This document shows, one piece after another, positions 23,177 to 33,674 of a DNA stretch of 64,000 bases. The position numbers and the translations under genes were made by a program. How positions within the stretch are numbered: the stretch's first letter is position 1; each line of letters opens with the position of its first letter. The notes below the pieces were generated by a model that worked only from the letters and a program-made list of their open reading frames with translations, did no database searches and was not told the origin of the DNA. Source of the DNA: Cheiracanthium punctorium (lineage: Eukaryota; Arthropoda; Arachnida; Araneae; Cheiracanthiidae); NCBI GenBank assembly GCA_038373885.1, contig JAWZYV010013136.1, positions 112,305-176,304 of the forward strand, in the 5' to 3' direction.

Positions 23177-24141
23177 CAGTAGAATCTCCCTATAACGAAG
23201 TCTCCTTACAACGAATTTCTCCCTATAACCCTATAACTGAATTTTTCATGGAAACGTAACTTTAAGGCTTAAATAATACTATAAACATTCTCCATATAAC
23301 GAAGAGCTTATCTTTTCATAGCGAATATTCCAGATTTACCTTTGATTTTTTTTTAGTTTTGAAGAAAATTTTAATTTTTGAACAGACCACTTAGTGGAAG
23401 AGTAAAAGAGGATAAAAATGGAGGCCAGAAAACTGAAACTGACTCCGATAATGAAGACACTTCACCAGCGCCCGATTATGACGAGCAGGGGACCGGGCAT
23501 TGATAGATTTGGAGGGCCACAATCTATGAAAATTTTTATATATTTTTTTAAAATTTTGATATAAAAAAGAATATTCCAGAAAAAACATTTGAAATTGGGG
23601 GCCCTTTAAAGTCGGGGGCCCTGGGCAAAGTCCCGATTTGCCTATATAATAATAAGGCCCTGCGCTTCACGACCAAAACCACACCAACCTTTAATGCTTC
23701 AACCTTTCAAAGCCATTAAAAAGAGGTTTCCAAATGAAAGAAAATGTACCTCACTCTATTTTCAGCGGATTTTCGAAAGGTGAATATTTTTACGAAAATT
23801 TAAAATCATAGAATGCAAAACAGTGTAAAATAACGGAATTTTGAAGTAAAATAAACGTAAGTGCATTACATATTTTATTCTCTAAATTCGTGGATTGTCT
23901 TTACTTTTGAACATTTCATTTATACAATGAAAAGTAAGAAACCGTAAGTTTCAGAAATTTACGATAAATACCAATTTATTTTTAATTGAAAGTCATAATT
24001 TAATACTCTTAAACATCGAGTTAACTAAAAGGTTTGTAATATTTGCTGAAATAACTGCTAGAATCTCTGTACAACGACATTTTCTCTATAGCGAATTTTT
24101 TAACTGGAACCGAGCGAGTTCGTTATAGGGAAATTCAATTG
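23177..24141 (+). mobile_element. pogo/Tigger-like element, decayed
   Basis: The left end is CAGTAGAATCTCCCTATAAC (TA at 23175-23176). The right end inverted is CAATTGAATTTCCCTATAAC. TATAACGAA words recur near both ends, as in Tigger-type elements. The right TA is lost in an adjoining TG/TA microsatellite. The interior near 23380-23480 has an acidic Glu/Asp/Ser-rich frame that could be the transposase C-terminus, but no DDE motif is visible. The element sits inside the hAT element. Confidence 0.65.
23486..23662. mobile_element. Possible small hAT-like insertion in the Tigger-like element
   Basis: The segment begins CAGGGGACCGGGC and ends, inverted, CAGGGCCTTATT, with GGGGGCCCT and GGGCCCTGGGC words near the right side. 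CAGGG ends and G/C-rich subterminal words fit small hAT elements. No matching 8-bp TSD could be found, so the call is tentative. Confidence 0.35.
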
Positions 24142-24181
24142 TGTGTGTATGTGTATAGTATATATATATGTATATATATGT

Positions 24182-24228
<47 letters not shown>

Positions 24229-24252
24229 TATATAATATATATATATGATATA
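24142..24252. repeat. TG/TA microsatellite
   Basis: Runs of (TG)n then (TA)n with interruptions, lying directly at the right end of the Tigger-like element. Expected to be length-variable. Confidence 0.9.
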
Positions 24253-24292
24253 TGAACTCTTTTTAGAGTCCACACAGTGAGAAAATAAATGT

Positions 24293-24481
24293 TTATAAAA
24301 CTGAAGTAAAATTGTAGCCTACCTCTCGACATAACTTTTTTGCAATCCTTGCAGATATAGCGTATTTAGTGTTGCTTACCAATTCAAAATAGTTTAGACG
24401 AATAGACGATTTTCCTGTTAAACTGTAATCTAACGATTCTTTGTCCATAATTTCGACCACACTTGGCGATACGACATCCAT
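24293..24481 (-). pseudogene. Possible hAT transposase N-terminus with decayed BED finger
   Basis: A 62-residue minus-strand frame starts MDVVSPSVVEIMDKESLDYS and contains S-S-I-x(4)-F-x(5)-TKYAISARIAKKLCRE. The spacing resembles a BED zinc finger, the usual N-terminal DNA-binding domain of hAT transposases, but both cysteines of the expected C-x-x-C are replaced (S and I). It lies 267 bp inside the right end of the hAT element and reads inward, where a first coding segment should be. The RNase-H-like catalytic domain and dimerisation domain are absent. It could also be a chance frame. Confidence 0.4.
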
Positions 24482-24756
24482 TCAGCGATGGTTAGAATTA
24501 AAAAAAAAAAAAAACAGTTCGAAAACTCTCGCACACAATGAAACGACGCCTCTCATCTCATTACCAAAATAAAGATTCTAGAATGGTATTGTGCCTGCGT
24601 AGTTTTCTTCTGAAAAGCGAAGTATCGGTTGAAAAGTATCGGTGAAAATGTATGAAAGCAACAGAAACCGATACTTTCAGAATCGAAAAAACCGATACAG
24701 ATACCTAAAAAAATAGGTATCGGCGCCGATACTATCGGTAGATTCCTACTTATATC

Positions 24757-25597
24757 ATTCATTTTTGGTTACTGAAATAAAAGAAAAGCAGTAGTGCAGT
24801 GGCTGGCAAAAGCAATCATATGCATTACCTGTTTCGGTCGAGATTAAAGCGATGGATAAAATAGTTAGAACACAGAAAGCCAGCATGGCGATAGAGCTAG
24901 GAGCAAGAAAGAAAGGCCGCCAAATAAATCGCCAGATCGAAAAAAAAAATGAGTTGTCAGTTCGAGATAACGCAATAGTAATGAAATTTAAATGAGGGTC
25001 ACCTACAGGGGATAAGCAAAGAAGTTGTAACCCTGTGGGAAAATGCAAGGGAAGAGCATAGACAGGACAGAAGAGCGCCTGATAAATAGCATAACAATTA
25101 AAAGCCAAAGTAACTTACAAAACAGAATTAATATAACGTAACGGAAGGAGATAATTTAATAAACGTTACTAAGAACAATATTGTGAACAATTGTAAACCA
25201 TTGTAAACTAACCGCTTTTATATTGTATAACACTGATGTATTTTACCAATTGTAATCCAAAAATTGTGCTGTAAAAAAAATAAAATAAAAATGAGGGAAA
25301 CCGCTGCTTGCTGGACCTGAGCCTGGAGCTAAGGTTCAGCAGGACAGTAGGACACTTCAGGAACTAAAACAGGCTTTAAACTAAATAGGTAGGCCGTTCC
25401 TGAAGGTAGTATCCTATAGTATCCCTCTCAAATACACTGATGTTACGTTGTTTATGAAATAACAATTAAAATTCAATGCAAAAAATAAGTATTTAACTTT
25501 AGTAGTGAACTAAGTTGGCAGACTATTATTGATTGAAGCCTACTAATACCTTTCTTTGTATTCAATTAGTTTCTTTTTGTTATTATAAAGGTAATTA
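24757..25597. other. No established gene; possible signal-peptide exon
   Basis: A 117-codon minus frame (24755-25108) is Leu/Phe/Ser-rich with no domain. Inside it, an ATG at 24886 (minus) opens a hydrophobic 20-residue stretch that stops at CAG|GTAATG (donor GT at 24828-24827). This looks like a secretory signal-peptide exon but is not supported by a second exon. The rest is non-coding AT-rich sequence. Confidence 0.3.
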
Positions 25598-25840
25598 TAC
25601 ACTGCTCAAAACAATTAAGGGATATTGCGGTGTTAGGTGGATCTTGTGGCTGGGAAACTTTTTAGCTGATTGATACATGGTCGACAGACGTAGTAGGTTA
25701 TATGAGAATAAATTACACATGTTTGGCAGAAAAAAATGCATTTTATTGCGCATTTGTGTAGAAAAGGAAAAAAAAACACAATTTGTACATATGAGAAAAA
25801 AAGAATAAGAAAAGGTGTTTTCTTCAAAAGAAAATCATTT

Positions 25841-27059
25841 TCAGTAGGGGGTATGGTTTCCACGGACGGCCAGCAACGTTGAACACCTTTGAGGTATGGA
25901 GTCAATGAGGCTATTAATCACGAGTTGGGGGGTATTCTGTCCCACTCTTCCAGAAGAGCTCTTTCCAGTTCTTGGAGAGTTTGTGGTGGTGGTTGGCGGC
26001 CAGCAACTCGTCTTCCTAGAGCGTCCCAAACGTGCTCTATTGGATTCATGTCTGCAGAACACGGTAGCCATTCCATTCGTAGGACTCCTTCCTCGAAAAG
26101 GAAATCCTCCACCAGGTTAGCACGATGTGGCCTGCAGTTATCGTCCATTCAGGGGCGTAGCCAGAAATTTTTCATGGGGGGGGGTTACGACTACTACAAC
26201 TCATATATGTATACGTGTGTGTGATAATGTGGTGAACAATAAACATTTTGTATGGCAAAAAATTCCTCATGGAGGGGTTATGACGCCCCTAACGCCCCCC
26301 CCCTTGGCTACGCCCCTGCGTCCATTAAAATGAAGTCATCTCCGATTGATGCAGCGTAAGGGACTACAATAGGTCTGAGGATCTCATCCCTATATCGGCG
26401 ACCAGTCAGAGGTTCATCTCGAATGATGTAGAGGTCTGTGCGCCTGTCAATGGAGATGCCACCATACACCAACACTCCCCCACCGCCAAAGCTGACACTT
26501 TCGTGCACGAACGCAGGATTATTCCTACTGCCACGGTCCCTCCAGATGAAAATACGCCTATTATCAGGATGAACTGAAAAACGGGACTCGTCAGTTAAAA
26601 GAACATTGTTCCATTCATTTCTCCTCCAGTTCACATGCTCTGTTTGTTGCCCACTGCCTGCGGTCGAGACGATGCCTTGATGTTAGTCTAACACATACCA
26701 TCTGTCGGCGAGCATACAAACCTACACCATGGAGCCGGTTTCGGACAGTCTGAGTTGAAACCGTGGTGCCAGTAGCCGAGCGAAGGTGTTGTTGGAGAAG
26801 AGTAGCGTTCATATTCCGGTGTCTCCGAGCCGTTAACACTAAATAACGATCTTCATTGGGCGTTGTTGCCCGTCTACGACCTTGCCCTGCACTTCCAGTC
26901 GCCAAAAACCGGTTCCAGATCCTGGAAATCACACTTTGTGACACACCTATGGCTTGCGCTACTTCGGCTCGAGTTTGGCCCCCTTCTAACCTACCGACAA
27001 CTCTCCAAGCTTCTGAATCGATTAAATGACTTCGACGATTTCTGAGACATCGTACTCAT
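25841..27059 (-). pseudogene. Tc1-like DD34E transposase pseudogene
   Basis: Transposase pieces lie in order on the minus strand. The HTH region (near 26750-27059) includes VAQAIGVSQSVISRIWNRF. The catalytic core has FTDESRF near 26590, then LMDDNCRPH interrupted at the MITE near 26149, then SADMNPIEHVWDAL near 26040. Thirty-four residues separate the second D and the E once the MITE is discounted. Lesions: frame offset between the start ATGs (27057, 27048) and the HTH frame; a frameshift near 26635-26655; the 169-bp MITE at 26150-26318; and a frameshift in the G run at 25927-25932 near the C-terminus. It cannot make a functional enzyme. Confidence 0.9.
26150..26318. mobile_element. hAT MITE (169 bp) nested in Tc1 transposase
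   Basis: The TIRs are CAGGGGCGTAGCC and GGCTACGCCCCTG, perfect over 13 bp. The perfect 8-bp TSD is CGTCCATT at 26142-26149 and 26319-26326. Long G and C runs lie just inside the ends. The insertion plus TSD adds 177 bp, a multiple of three, but introduces stops. A related copy in the opposite orientation lies at 41375-41544. Confidence 0.92.
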
Positions 27060-27314
27060 CGAAACAAAGCAGTCACTGAATGCCGATCATCCTTGTCTTC
27101 ATTGTCTTTTATTCAGTTGAAAGTCCAATTTCATTCGCTGCCGCTGAAGCGACGTTTTTGACGTCGAACTAAAAATTAGCATACTCCACAGTTTGAAAAT
27201 CAGAAAAATTTGCATTTGTGATTCTCCTCTTCCATTTTCGGCAAAAAAAAATTTCGCTTATATCTTTAATTTATATAAAACTTACAATATCATTTAATCG
27301 TTTTGAGCAGTGTA

Positions 27315-29075
27315 GTTCAAATATGAATATTTATATGAATATTTTTATGTATTACTTCACTCTTATGTCAGGCACGGCATAACACCCGCACAAGAGCGGC
27401 GTCTCACCCGCAGTGCAATGTTTGAGAAAAAAATTCTTCCGGAATCACTCTGTAACATTTATAAATCTTTTACAGGGACAAACAAAAAACCTGAATAGAA
27501 AAATTGAAACATCGAATCTCAGTTCCAGAGGAAATAAATTAAGTGGCATCAAAATGTATTTAATTTTGGAAGTCACGTTGTGTACACGTATGATTTTCGC
27601 ATGTAATAATCCCATTTCTTTCTTAAAATAAATCGCAACGGGTATGTTTGTTTTATTCAAGCGTCCTACATTTACTAGCTAGCTTCGAACTTATATAAAT
27701 GCTCCGTTAACCGAGAAAAAAAACGTATCATACAACTGTTTATGATGTATATGAAAGTAAATTTTAAAGTACACTGCAAACGTATTTAAACTCAGCCTAT
27801 GCTCGTTAATTTTCTAATAATATACTTTTGTGTACGTCCAAACACCGTATACATTTTCTACTGTGATAAAATCAGTTTAATATTTTGTTATCGTCCCTTT
27901 ATCGGAACATTTACCATGCCTCTCCTCTTCTGGATTCTTTCCTGTTCAGTATTTATACATACAATGAATTTTCTTGTATAGATATTTAATCTTTGTTTAT
28001 GGTACACATGCATACACAAATAAATATTTAAGGTATACTGTATTTACATTATATCTGCCTGTGAATATAAAAAAGACGCTAATAGAAATAGGGATAGTGG
28101 CAATATGGAAACTAAACTATTTTCATATTGTTACTATCCTTTAAACTAAGAAATGAAGTCACGAGTAGTTATCGCATATAGAACCTCAGATTCAGACATT
28201 TTAATATGTTCTAGAGTATTTTTATGACGTACATATGTTTGAAAATTTTCGAGGTGAACATAGGATTGAACCCTTGAACAGCGCGCCCCTCTTGGTAATG
28301 TCGTTGGTTTTTCGTGTGTAGTCACATAAAAAACATTTCTAATTCTATGAAATTCAGAATGTTGTTTTTTGGTTTAATTTGTCCAAAGAGGTTTCAACTT
28401 TTTTACTTTTGCAAATGCAAGTTAAATGCACCTGTAAAAAGGGCACTTATATTTGCAAGTAAAAAGCACGGTCGTGTGTCACAGCTGGAAACAAATGATT
28501 TTTTTTTCCTCCAGATATATTTCATTTGCTTACAGAGGTGACTTACGATTACGAACTTGCTTGACTTTTTATAAAAGTAACTGGCCCATTTTATGTACAT
28601 TGCCTATTACTGGTACATTTGCCTTAGTTCTTCAAAGTTATGACATTCTTCAAAAACTATAAGCATTTGTAATTTTAAAAAGAACTGATAGACCGAGAGT
28701 TCCAAACATAACCGATGATTTGAAAAATCAATTAAAGAAAAACGGAAATCAACAGAAATGTGCGGTTTGCTGCAGTTTGCTTTGTGAAGCATGGAATTTA
28801 TTCTCATCAATTTTCAAAATTAATTGAAAAGCGTGTCAGTAGATGTCGCTGCTATTCTGTACGCATTTCGTCCTTTCAGATCAGTATTGCTTCTGCATGC
28901 TAGCGTATGCTTCGAAACAAATTTTATTCGCTGAAACAGCGTATTTTTATTACTTTGGAGTTTCATCACTTGAACAAGTTCCATTGCAACGAGGCGTAGT
29001 TTTCAAAGGAAGTTCAATCAAGGAAAAACGGTCCCGCTAACAGTACATTGCCCTTGACTAAGAAAAGCATACGTA
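27315..29075. other. No gene seen
   Basis: AT-rich sequence with several 60-75-codon frames overlapping on both strands (for example 27413-27660 and 28314-28810), none with a recognisable domain. Nothing supportable. Confidence 0.5.
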
Positions 29076-29312
29076 GAGTGGCCTCCCTATTCGCCAGATT
29101 TGATACCATGCGATTTTTTATTTTTGATCAATTAATTTTTTGTAGGGGGGGGGCGGGTACTTAAAAAACCAGATATATCGTCGCGGTACACAAACTGTCA
29201 AAATACATCTCTGCTGCTTGACAGAACATTCCAAATGAAATGGGTTCACAGCGTTTGCGAATTTATCCTCAGACTGCGTCACGTTGTTGCTGCAAACGGT
29301 GATTATTTTTAA
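29076..29312 (+). pseudogene. Tc1/mariner-type transposase C-terminal relic
   Basis: Three recognisable pieces occur in order. At 29076, EWPPYSPDLIPCDF matches the catalytic WP-x-SPDL-x-P-x-DF motif. Next, in a different frame near 29152, GYLKNQIYRRGTQ matches the conserved WGYLKNxVY-type segment. Near 29277, RHVVAANGDY followed by a stop matches the usual C-terminus. The pieces are separated by a stop and frameshifts, including a G run near 29145-29155. The N-terminal HTHs and first catalytic residues are missing. It belongs to the DDE superfamily whose core ends SPDL-x-P-x-DF; the exact family is not fixed. Confidence 0.65.
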
Positions 29313-29385
29313 TACGTTGTTCTAAAGTTTTCAGCATCGCCATCTGTTGATGAACTTTGTAAATCTTGAAAATTGGTAACAATAG

Positions 29386-29846
29386 TGTTACGTAAATCGC
29401 CAAGTGGGTGTATTTTAAAGCAGTCCAATGATCACCGTAAACAAAAAAAAATAACACTTTATTCCACGGCTCGCAACTCAAAATAATACAAGAAACATTA
29501 ACATAACAATAACAGAATCAACCGTGCGCTTCAAAGTCTATCACTCAACTGAACTCCCCGGAGAGAGATCCTAGCGCTTTTATAAAGATGATGACGTCAC
29601 CAGAATTGCCGAGAAATTTCTGGAACAATCTTATCAAATTGAAATATGGTCTCGAGACATTAATTTTCTAGAAGCCACCATTTGTCGACAAAGTCGCCAA
29701 ATCCGTCGCCAAGACGATCGCCAAGTTTGTCGCCAAGGCTACAGGGTTACTTCCACAGGTTTACCATTACCTGAGGGCTTCGCTATTAACTAGTTTCACG
29801 GCGGCGCATTCAATACGAGAGCAAATTAAGTTATTATTTCGCAACA
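29386..29846 (-). mobile_element. Solo LTR, family 1 (minus orientation)
   Basis: The 461-bp unit reads TGTTGCGAAATAATAAC at its 5' end (minus strand) and ends ACGTAACA. ATAG flanks both sides (29382-29385 and 29847-29850), a perfect 4-bp TSD. On the minus strand it has TATAAAAG (29584-29577) and AATAAA (29463-29458) in promoter-then-polyA order. It closely resembles the LTR at 37379-37931. No gag, protease, RT or integrase sequence adjoins it, so it is a solo LTR left by LTR-LTR recombination. Confidence 0.85.
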
Positions 29847-29850
29847 ATAG

Positions 29851-32004
29851 ATTCCCTTTTGACCTAAGCAGAATGAAGCAAACCGTACATTTATATCACT
29901 TTTCGTTTATCTTAAATTGGTTTTTCAAATCGCCGGTCGTTTTTGGTACACAACGTAATTTTTACATGATCACAAACAAATTACATGGTAGACCTTCAAT
30001 AAGCTCCCTTTCTGTGACCTTCTAGAACTAATTACAATCCAATAACTAATGAAGTTTGATATTAAAAACCAAAACATTCGCGTTACCATTCAGATAATTT
30101 ATTCCAATCAGTATATTCTCTTCTCCATTTTTCTTTAACAATATTTCCTTTCGCATGGTTCTTCGCAACATGCAGTTATCGATGATCAGAACTGAATTTA
30201 TGGAGAACTATTAGAACAACCACTTATTCAGCGTCGACTAACGTAGTAAAAGTACTTAAGAGCAATAAATAGTTCACAGGGTCTTTATGCAGCCGAAATA
30301 ATAGAGAAATCGAAAACACGAAACGAATATTTAAGAACCGAGATATTGGATTCGAATCAACATATGCCATTCATAAAAGAATAATACTCCATTATAGGAA
30401 ATGTAATATACTCGAGCACGTTTAGTTTCCGTTCGATTTATTACACACCCATTCGGGTTTACAGGTGCAATTAGGCGCTGCTTGATTTGAAATGAAAATG
30501 TTTTTATTCAGTTCTATAGCATACGTAGCTATCTTATTCATTCGTTATTTATGATTATAAAGATCATCAGATTTCTCTAAGATACAAAAATATTTTATTA
30601 ATGTGTAATATGGAAAACATTGGTCTTACAGGGCTATATTGGGATTTCCACAACATATTCTCAAGTTTAATTTTATTTGTTGAGAATTTTATCAATTAAA
30701 AGTTATTGCTGGCGGCAAATTAATTTTTCTGGGAGATAAAGTTTGATTTTGCTTTTTCTTTCAGCAACTGTATTTTATCGACTAAAAAGTAATAAAAACG
30801 TAAATTTCTAACCAGCACAATCGTACGAGCTCGGCCTTAAAGGGTTAACAATCAGGGTATTTTCAATTTAACTTCCCCTATAAATATGGTTCTACAGTGA
30901 AAAAAAAGTGAGTGGATCGTAACCAAGTTTAGTATACTGATAGAAGGAATTTGGAAATAAAATTGGGGCATTTCGAAATAAAAATTTAGTTTAAAAAACA
31001 CCCACAAGTGGCGCTTTAAATGAAAAATAGCAGATTTAACAAGAAATGGTTAATTGGAAGTGTACAAATAATTTGAACATTTATTCAATAGTTTTTGGGC
31101 ATTTAACTAATTTGTCCTTTTTTGAGTTGATTTAACCATGCAAAACGCCACCTAGTGGACATTTTTTAACTAATTATTTTAAGAAACTTCCTTGAGTGGG
31201 TCTCGTATGCCTTTCAGATGCAAAAGTTTGCGGTAATCTTCCATTTCAGCTACAGAATGCCGTTTATAGTGGAAGTTTAGTTATAATCACCCCGTATATT
31301 GTAATTTGAATATCTAATCTATATTGCTGTATGTCTTGTATGATCTCACTTGAATCAAACAAAGAAACTTTACTTAAATCCTCTGAAAGTCTTGCGAAAA
31401 AGCAAAAATGTGTTTAAAAAATATATATGTATATAGTAATTTCTACGGAGTTTATAAACTTCTATGAAGAGCAGGTCACACACAAAGAGTGAATCAAAAT
31501 TCAGTATTGTGAGGTTAGAAAAATAATGTTTTCATGCAACAGTTAATCTCGTGAAAATCCTGCTGATGTAATAGCCAATAATCCGATTATGGCTACGAAA
31601 TAATTTTATTTAAAAGCAATTTCCAAAAAATTACTTAACGGTGTAGAAATCCTATTTAATTTTAATTAAACAATCCCTTTATTTATAAAACAGAGTGACC
31701 CCTTTATTTATTACCCTTTATTTATAAAAACAGAGTGAAGAAATCTTATGAAAAATTCAGCACATTATAAAGTGATTATTACATAACGCATAAAGATGAT
31801 TCAGGCACACAATGCTATGCAACTCCAATTAATCTTTCAACTACATACTCTTTCCAAAAGTTTGAATACATAGTTCAAAATATTTAAACAAAAAATATTC
31901 AACGAGGGTAAAAGCTTTAACTGTTCTAACGAAAAGAAAGGATTTCAGCTATTTGCTTTTGAAAACCAATTCCGATACATTTTTCATCTGAGAAATCTTC
32001 AATC
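29851..32004. other. AT-rich stretch, no gene seen
   Basis: No domain-bearing frame, terminal repeats or tRNA-like boxes. Short words such as a GGTTAA near 30842 are not enough to call an element. Confidence 0.5.
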
Positions 32005-32009
32005 ACAAT

Positions 32010-33270
32010 TCATAAAGTGTTTATCATGTCACAAATGCTATATATATATTGAAAATAAATGTGGAAGGAGCGAGAGAATGGAATTTAACATAGCTGAAAA
32101 GAAACGCTTAAAGAGCTTTTCGATTTGACAAATGAATGTTTCTAAACACTTTCCGACTATTAAAAAAACAGAAAAAGTCCAGACGCATTCCAAAAGCATT
32201 TCACATCGAGTATTCCGAAATAAAGCACAGGCGAATATTGAAATCTGCTGCAAGTAAACTTTAAGTTACATATGCTTCCACAAGTCTCAGCATTTACTAC
32301 TTTTGAAGTAAACATAAGGGATTTTGGCAGAATGACGAATGTTTTTCAGTGGAGTAAAAATGCGTTGAAGATCCAGATTTTTCAAAAATTTTAAAAATTG
32401 CAGAATATGTCTGAAGTTTTCTGGATAGTCGCAATGATGTTCTGAAATGTTCCAAGAAGTTCGCCTGAAAATACTTTATGACAGACAACATGTACGTTTT
32501 TGTGTAATACGGTCGTAGAATGTATTATACGCAATTAAATTTGTAAGAAAAAATTACCGAGAAGTAAGTGAAGGATTGATTATCACAGTACGCTGAACAG
32601 CCCACCAATCATGTACACAAATGGGAGCTGGCACACGTAAAGTCCATCATGGCTCAAATGTCCTCCAAGTTGTTAAACGATACATCTGGGGGTCCCTCCT
32701 CTATTTGATTCAAAATCTCCTCTAGAATTGGTTCAAAATTAAGGGACCCCGTGCTGAGTCTGACTACCTCTCAGTGGGGTTCATTAAAATTTAAGCCCCC
32801 CCCATCGCTGTCCTATAAAGGGTATCTGCTTGTGAGATGCCGCTGTGAGTCGTAATCAACAAGTTTATGTTGTGCATATGCATGAGTTTGCTTCATGATT
32901 CGCCACTGTGCATCGCTGAGGGCATTTATGTAACTGATCATTAAAAGGGGGTCGAGTATTTGCCTTTGAAAGAAAGGCTGATGCTATTTCGTTCGGCTAC
33001 TCCCGTTCGGCTATTTCGTTCGAAAGGCTGATGCTATTCCAATGATCGGTCTATATCCAAGTCCGTGCAACTGCGTTATTTGCTATAGGCTTTGTTTTAT
33101 ATATTTACAAGTTACTATTCTATAGAAGTGTTTAGAAACATTCATTTGTGAAATGGGAAAACTCTTTAAGTGCTTCTTTTCAGTTGTGGTGAATTCCATT
33201 CCCTTGTTTCTTTCACATTTATTTTCAATATATATATACTGCATTTGTTACATGATGAACGCTTTCTAAA
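32010..33270. repeat. Inverted repeat pair (about 150-bp arms) around 0.97 kb
   Basis: The sequence at 32010-32162 is the diverged reverse complement of 33127-33270; matched blocks include GTGTTTAGAAACATTCATTTG, AAGTGCTTCTTTTCAG-type, and TTTATTTTCAATATATATAT. Between the arms lies repeat A copy 2 (32834-33005). The ends do not show a simple TSD. This may be a TIR element that has lost its core, or two separate insertions of one repeat in opposite orientation. Frames at 32038-32491 are Phe/Leu-rich and lack domains. Confidence 0.55.
32834..33005 (+). repeat. Dispersed repeat A, copy 2
   Basis: Homologous in block order to 9318-9500 (GAGTCGTAATCA, AGTTTATGTT, GCATGAGTTTGC, TTCATGATTCGCC, ATCATTAAAAGGG, GCTATTTCG). 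A short local duplication of GAAAGGCTGATGCTATT follows at about 32982 and 33024. Non-coding. Confidence 0.55.
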
Positions 33271-33497
33271 CATTTAGCTTTAAGAACGCTGTATTCAAAG
33301 TAGGAGGATAAAGCAACATTTAGTCTATACGTCAACCAAGCTTTTTATTTAAAGATATTTTTACTCCTTTAAGAAAGCTTCAACAAGGCAAATTTATGAA
33401 GTGAACTTTCTTGCAAAACATTTTAAAACTTGATAAAAATATACATTTAATCTGAACTTGAGGAAAATACTTATAAAAAATCTGGAATGACTCCACT

Positions 33498-33666
33498 TAG
33501 GGATGGACGCGAGACGAAAAATAAGCGTCTCGCAAAACAGCCTAAAAGCCTGTCTCGTCTCGCAAAAATCCCTATATCGCAATGTTAAAAATGTGAGTCT
33601 CGTCTCGCAAAAAAGATGTAAATCTCCGTCTCGTCTTGCAAAAAGGTCGTCTCGCGTCCATCCCCA
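33498..33666. mobile_element. hAT MITE with perfect 8-bp TSD
   Basis: ACTCCACT flanks both ends (33490-33497 and 33667-33674). The TIRs are TAGGGATGGACGCGAGACGA and, inverted, TGGGGATGGACGCGAGACGA. The interior has repeated GTCTCG(T/C) words. The element is 169 bp. The 75- and 105-codon frames crossing it (33394-33730) are caused by the repeats and are not genes. Confidence 0.9.
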
Positions 33667-33674
33667 ACTCCACT

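Larger units (their letters stand above)
21079..24748 (-). mobile_element. hAT element with perfect 8-bp TSD, filled with younger insertions
   Basis: CTTATATC flanks both ends (21071-21078 and 24749-24756), a perfect 8-bp TSD as made by hAT transposases. The termini are TAGGGAACGACCGATACC on the left and, inverted, TAGGAATCTACCGATAGTAT on the right. Multiple CCGATACC/GGTATCGG subterminal motifs lie at both ends (21088-21206 and 24620-24740), as expected for transposase-binding repeats. The 3.67 kb interior holds a tRNA-derived SINE, a TTAA element and a Tigger-like element, plus a possible BED-finger N-terminus at 24293-24481. The catalytic transposase domain was not found. Confidence 0.85.
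25600..27312 (-). mobile_element. Tc1-like transposon, dead, with nested MITE
   Basis: TA flanks at 25598-25599 and 27313-27314. The TIRs are CACTGCTCAAAACAATTAAG and, inverted right, CACTGCTCAAAACGATTAAA. The element is 1713 bp, of which 169 bp plus one 8-bp TSD copy is a later hAT MITE; the original was about 1.54 kb. It carries one transposase gene on the minus strand, broken at several points. It is a different Tc1 family from 19612-21020, although both start CACTGCT. Confidence 0.9.

Noticed and set aside
24755..25108. 117-codon minus frame as a whole gene
   Set aside because: No domain and no start context; only the short signal-peptide-like part with a donor site was kept as a tentative finding.
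25889..26333. Plus-strand frames of 68-111 codons
   Set aside because: Antisense to the Tc1 pseudogene and running through the nested MITE.
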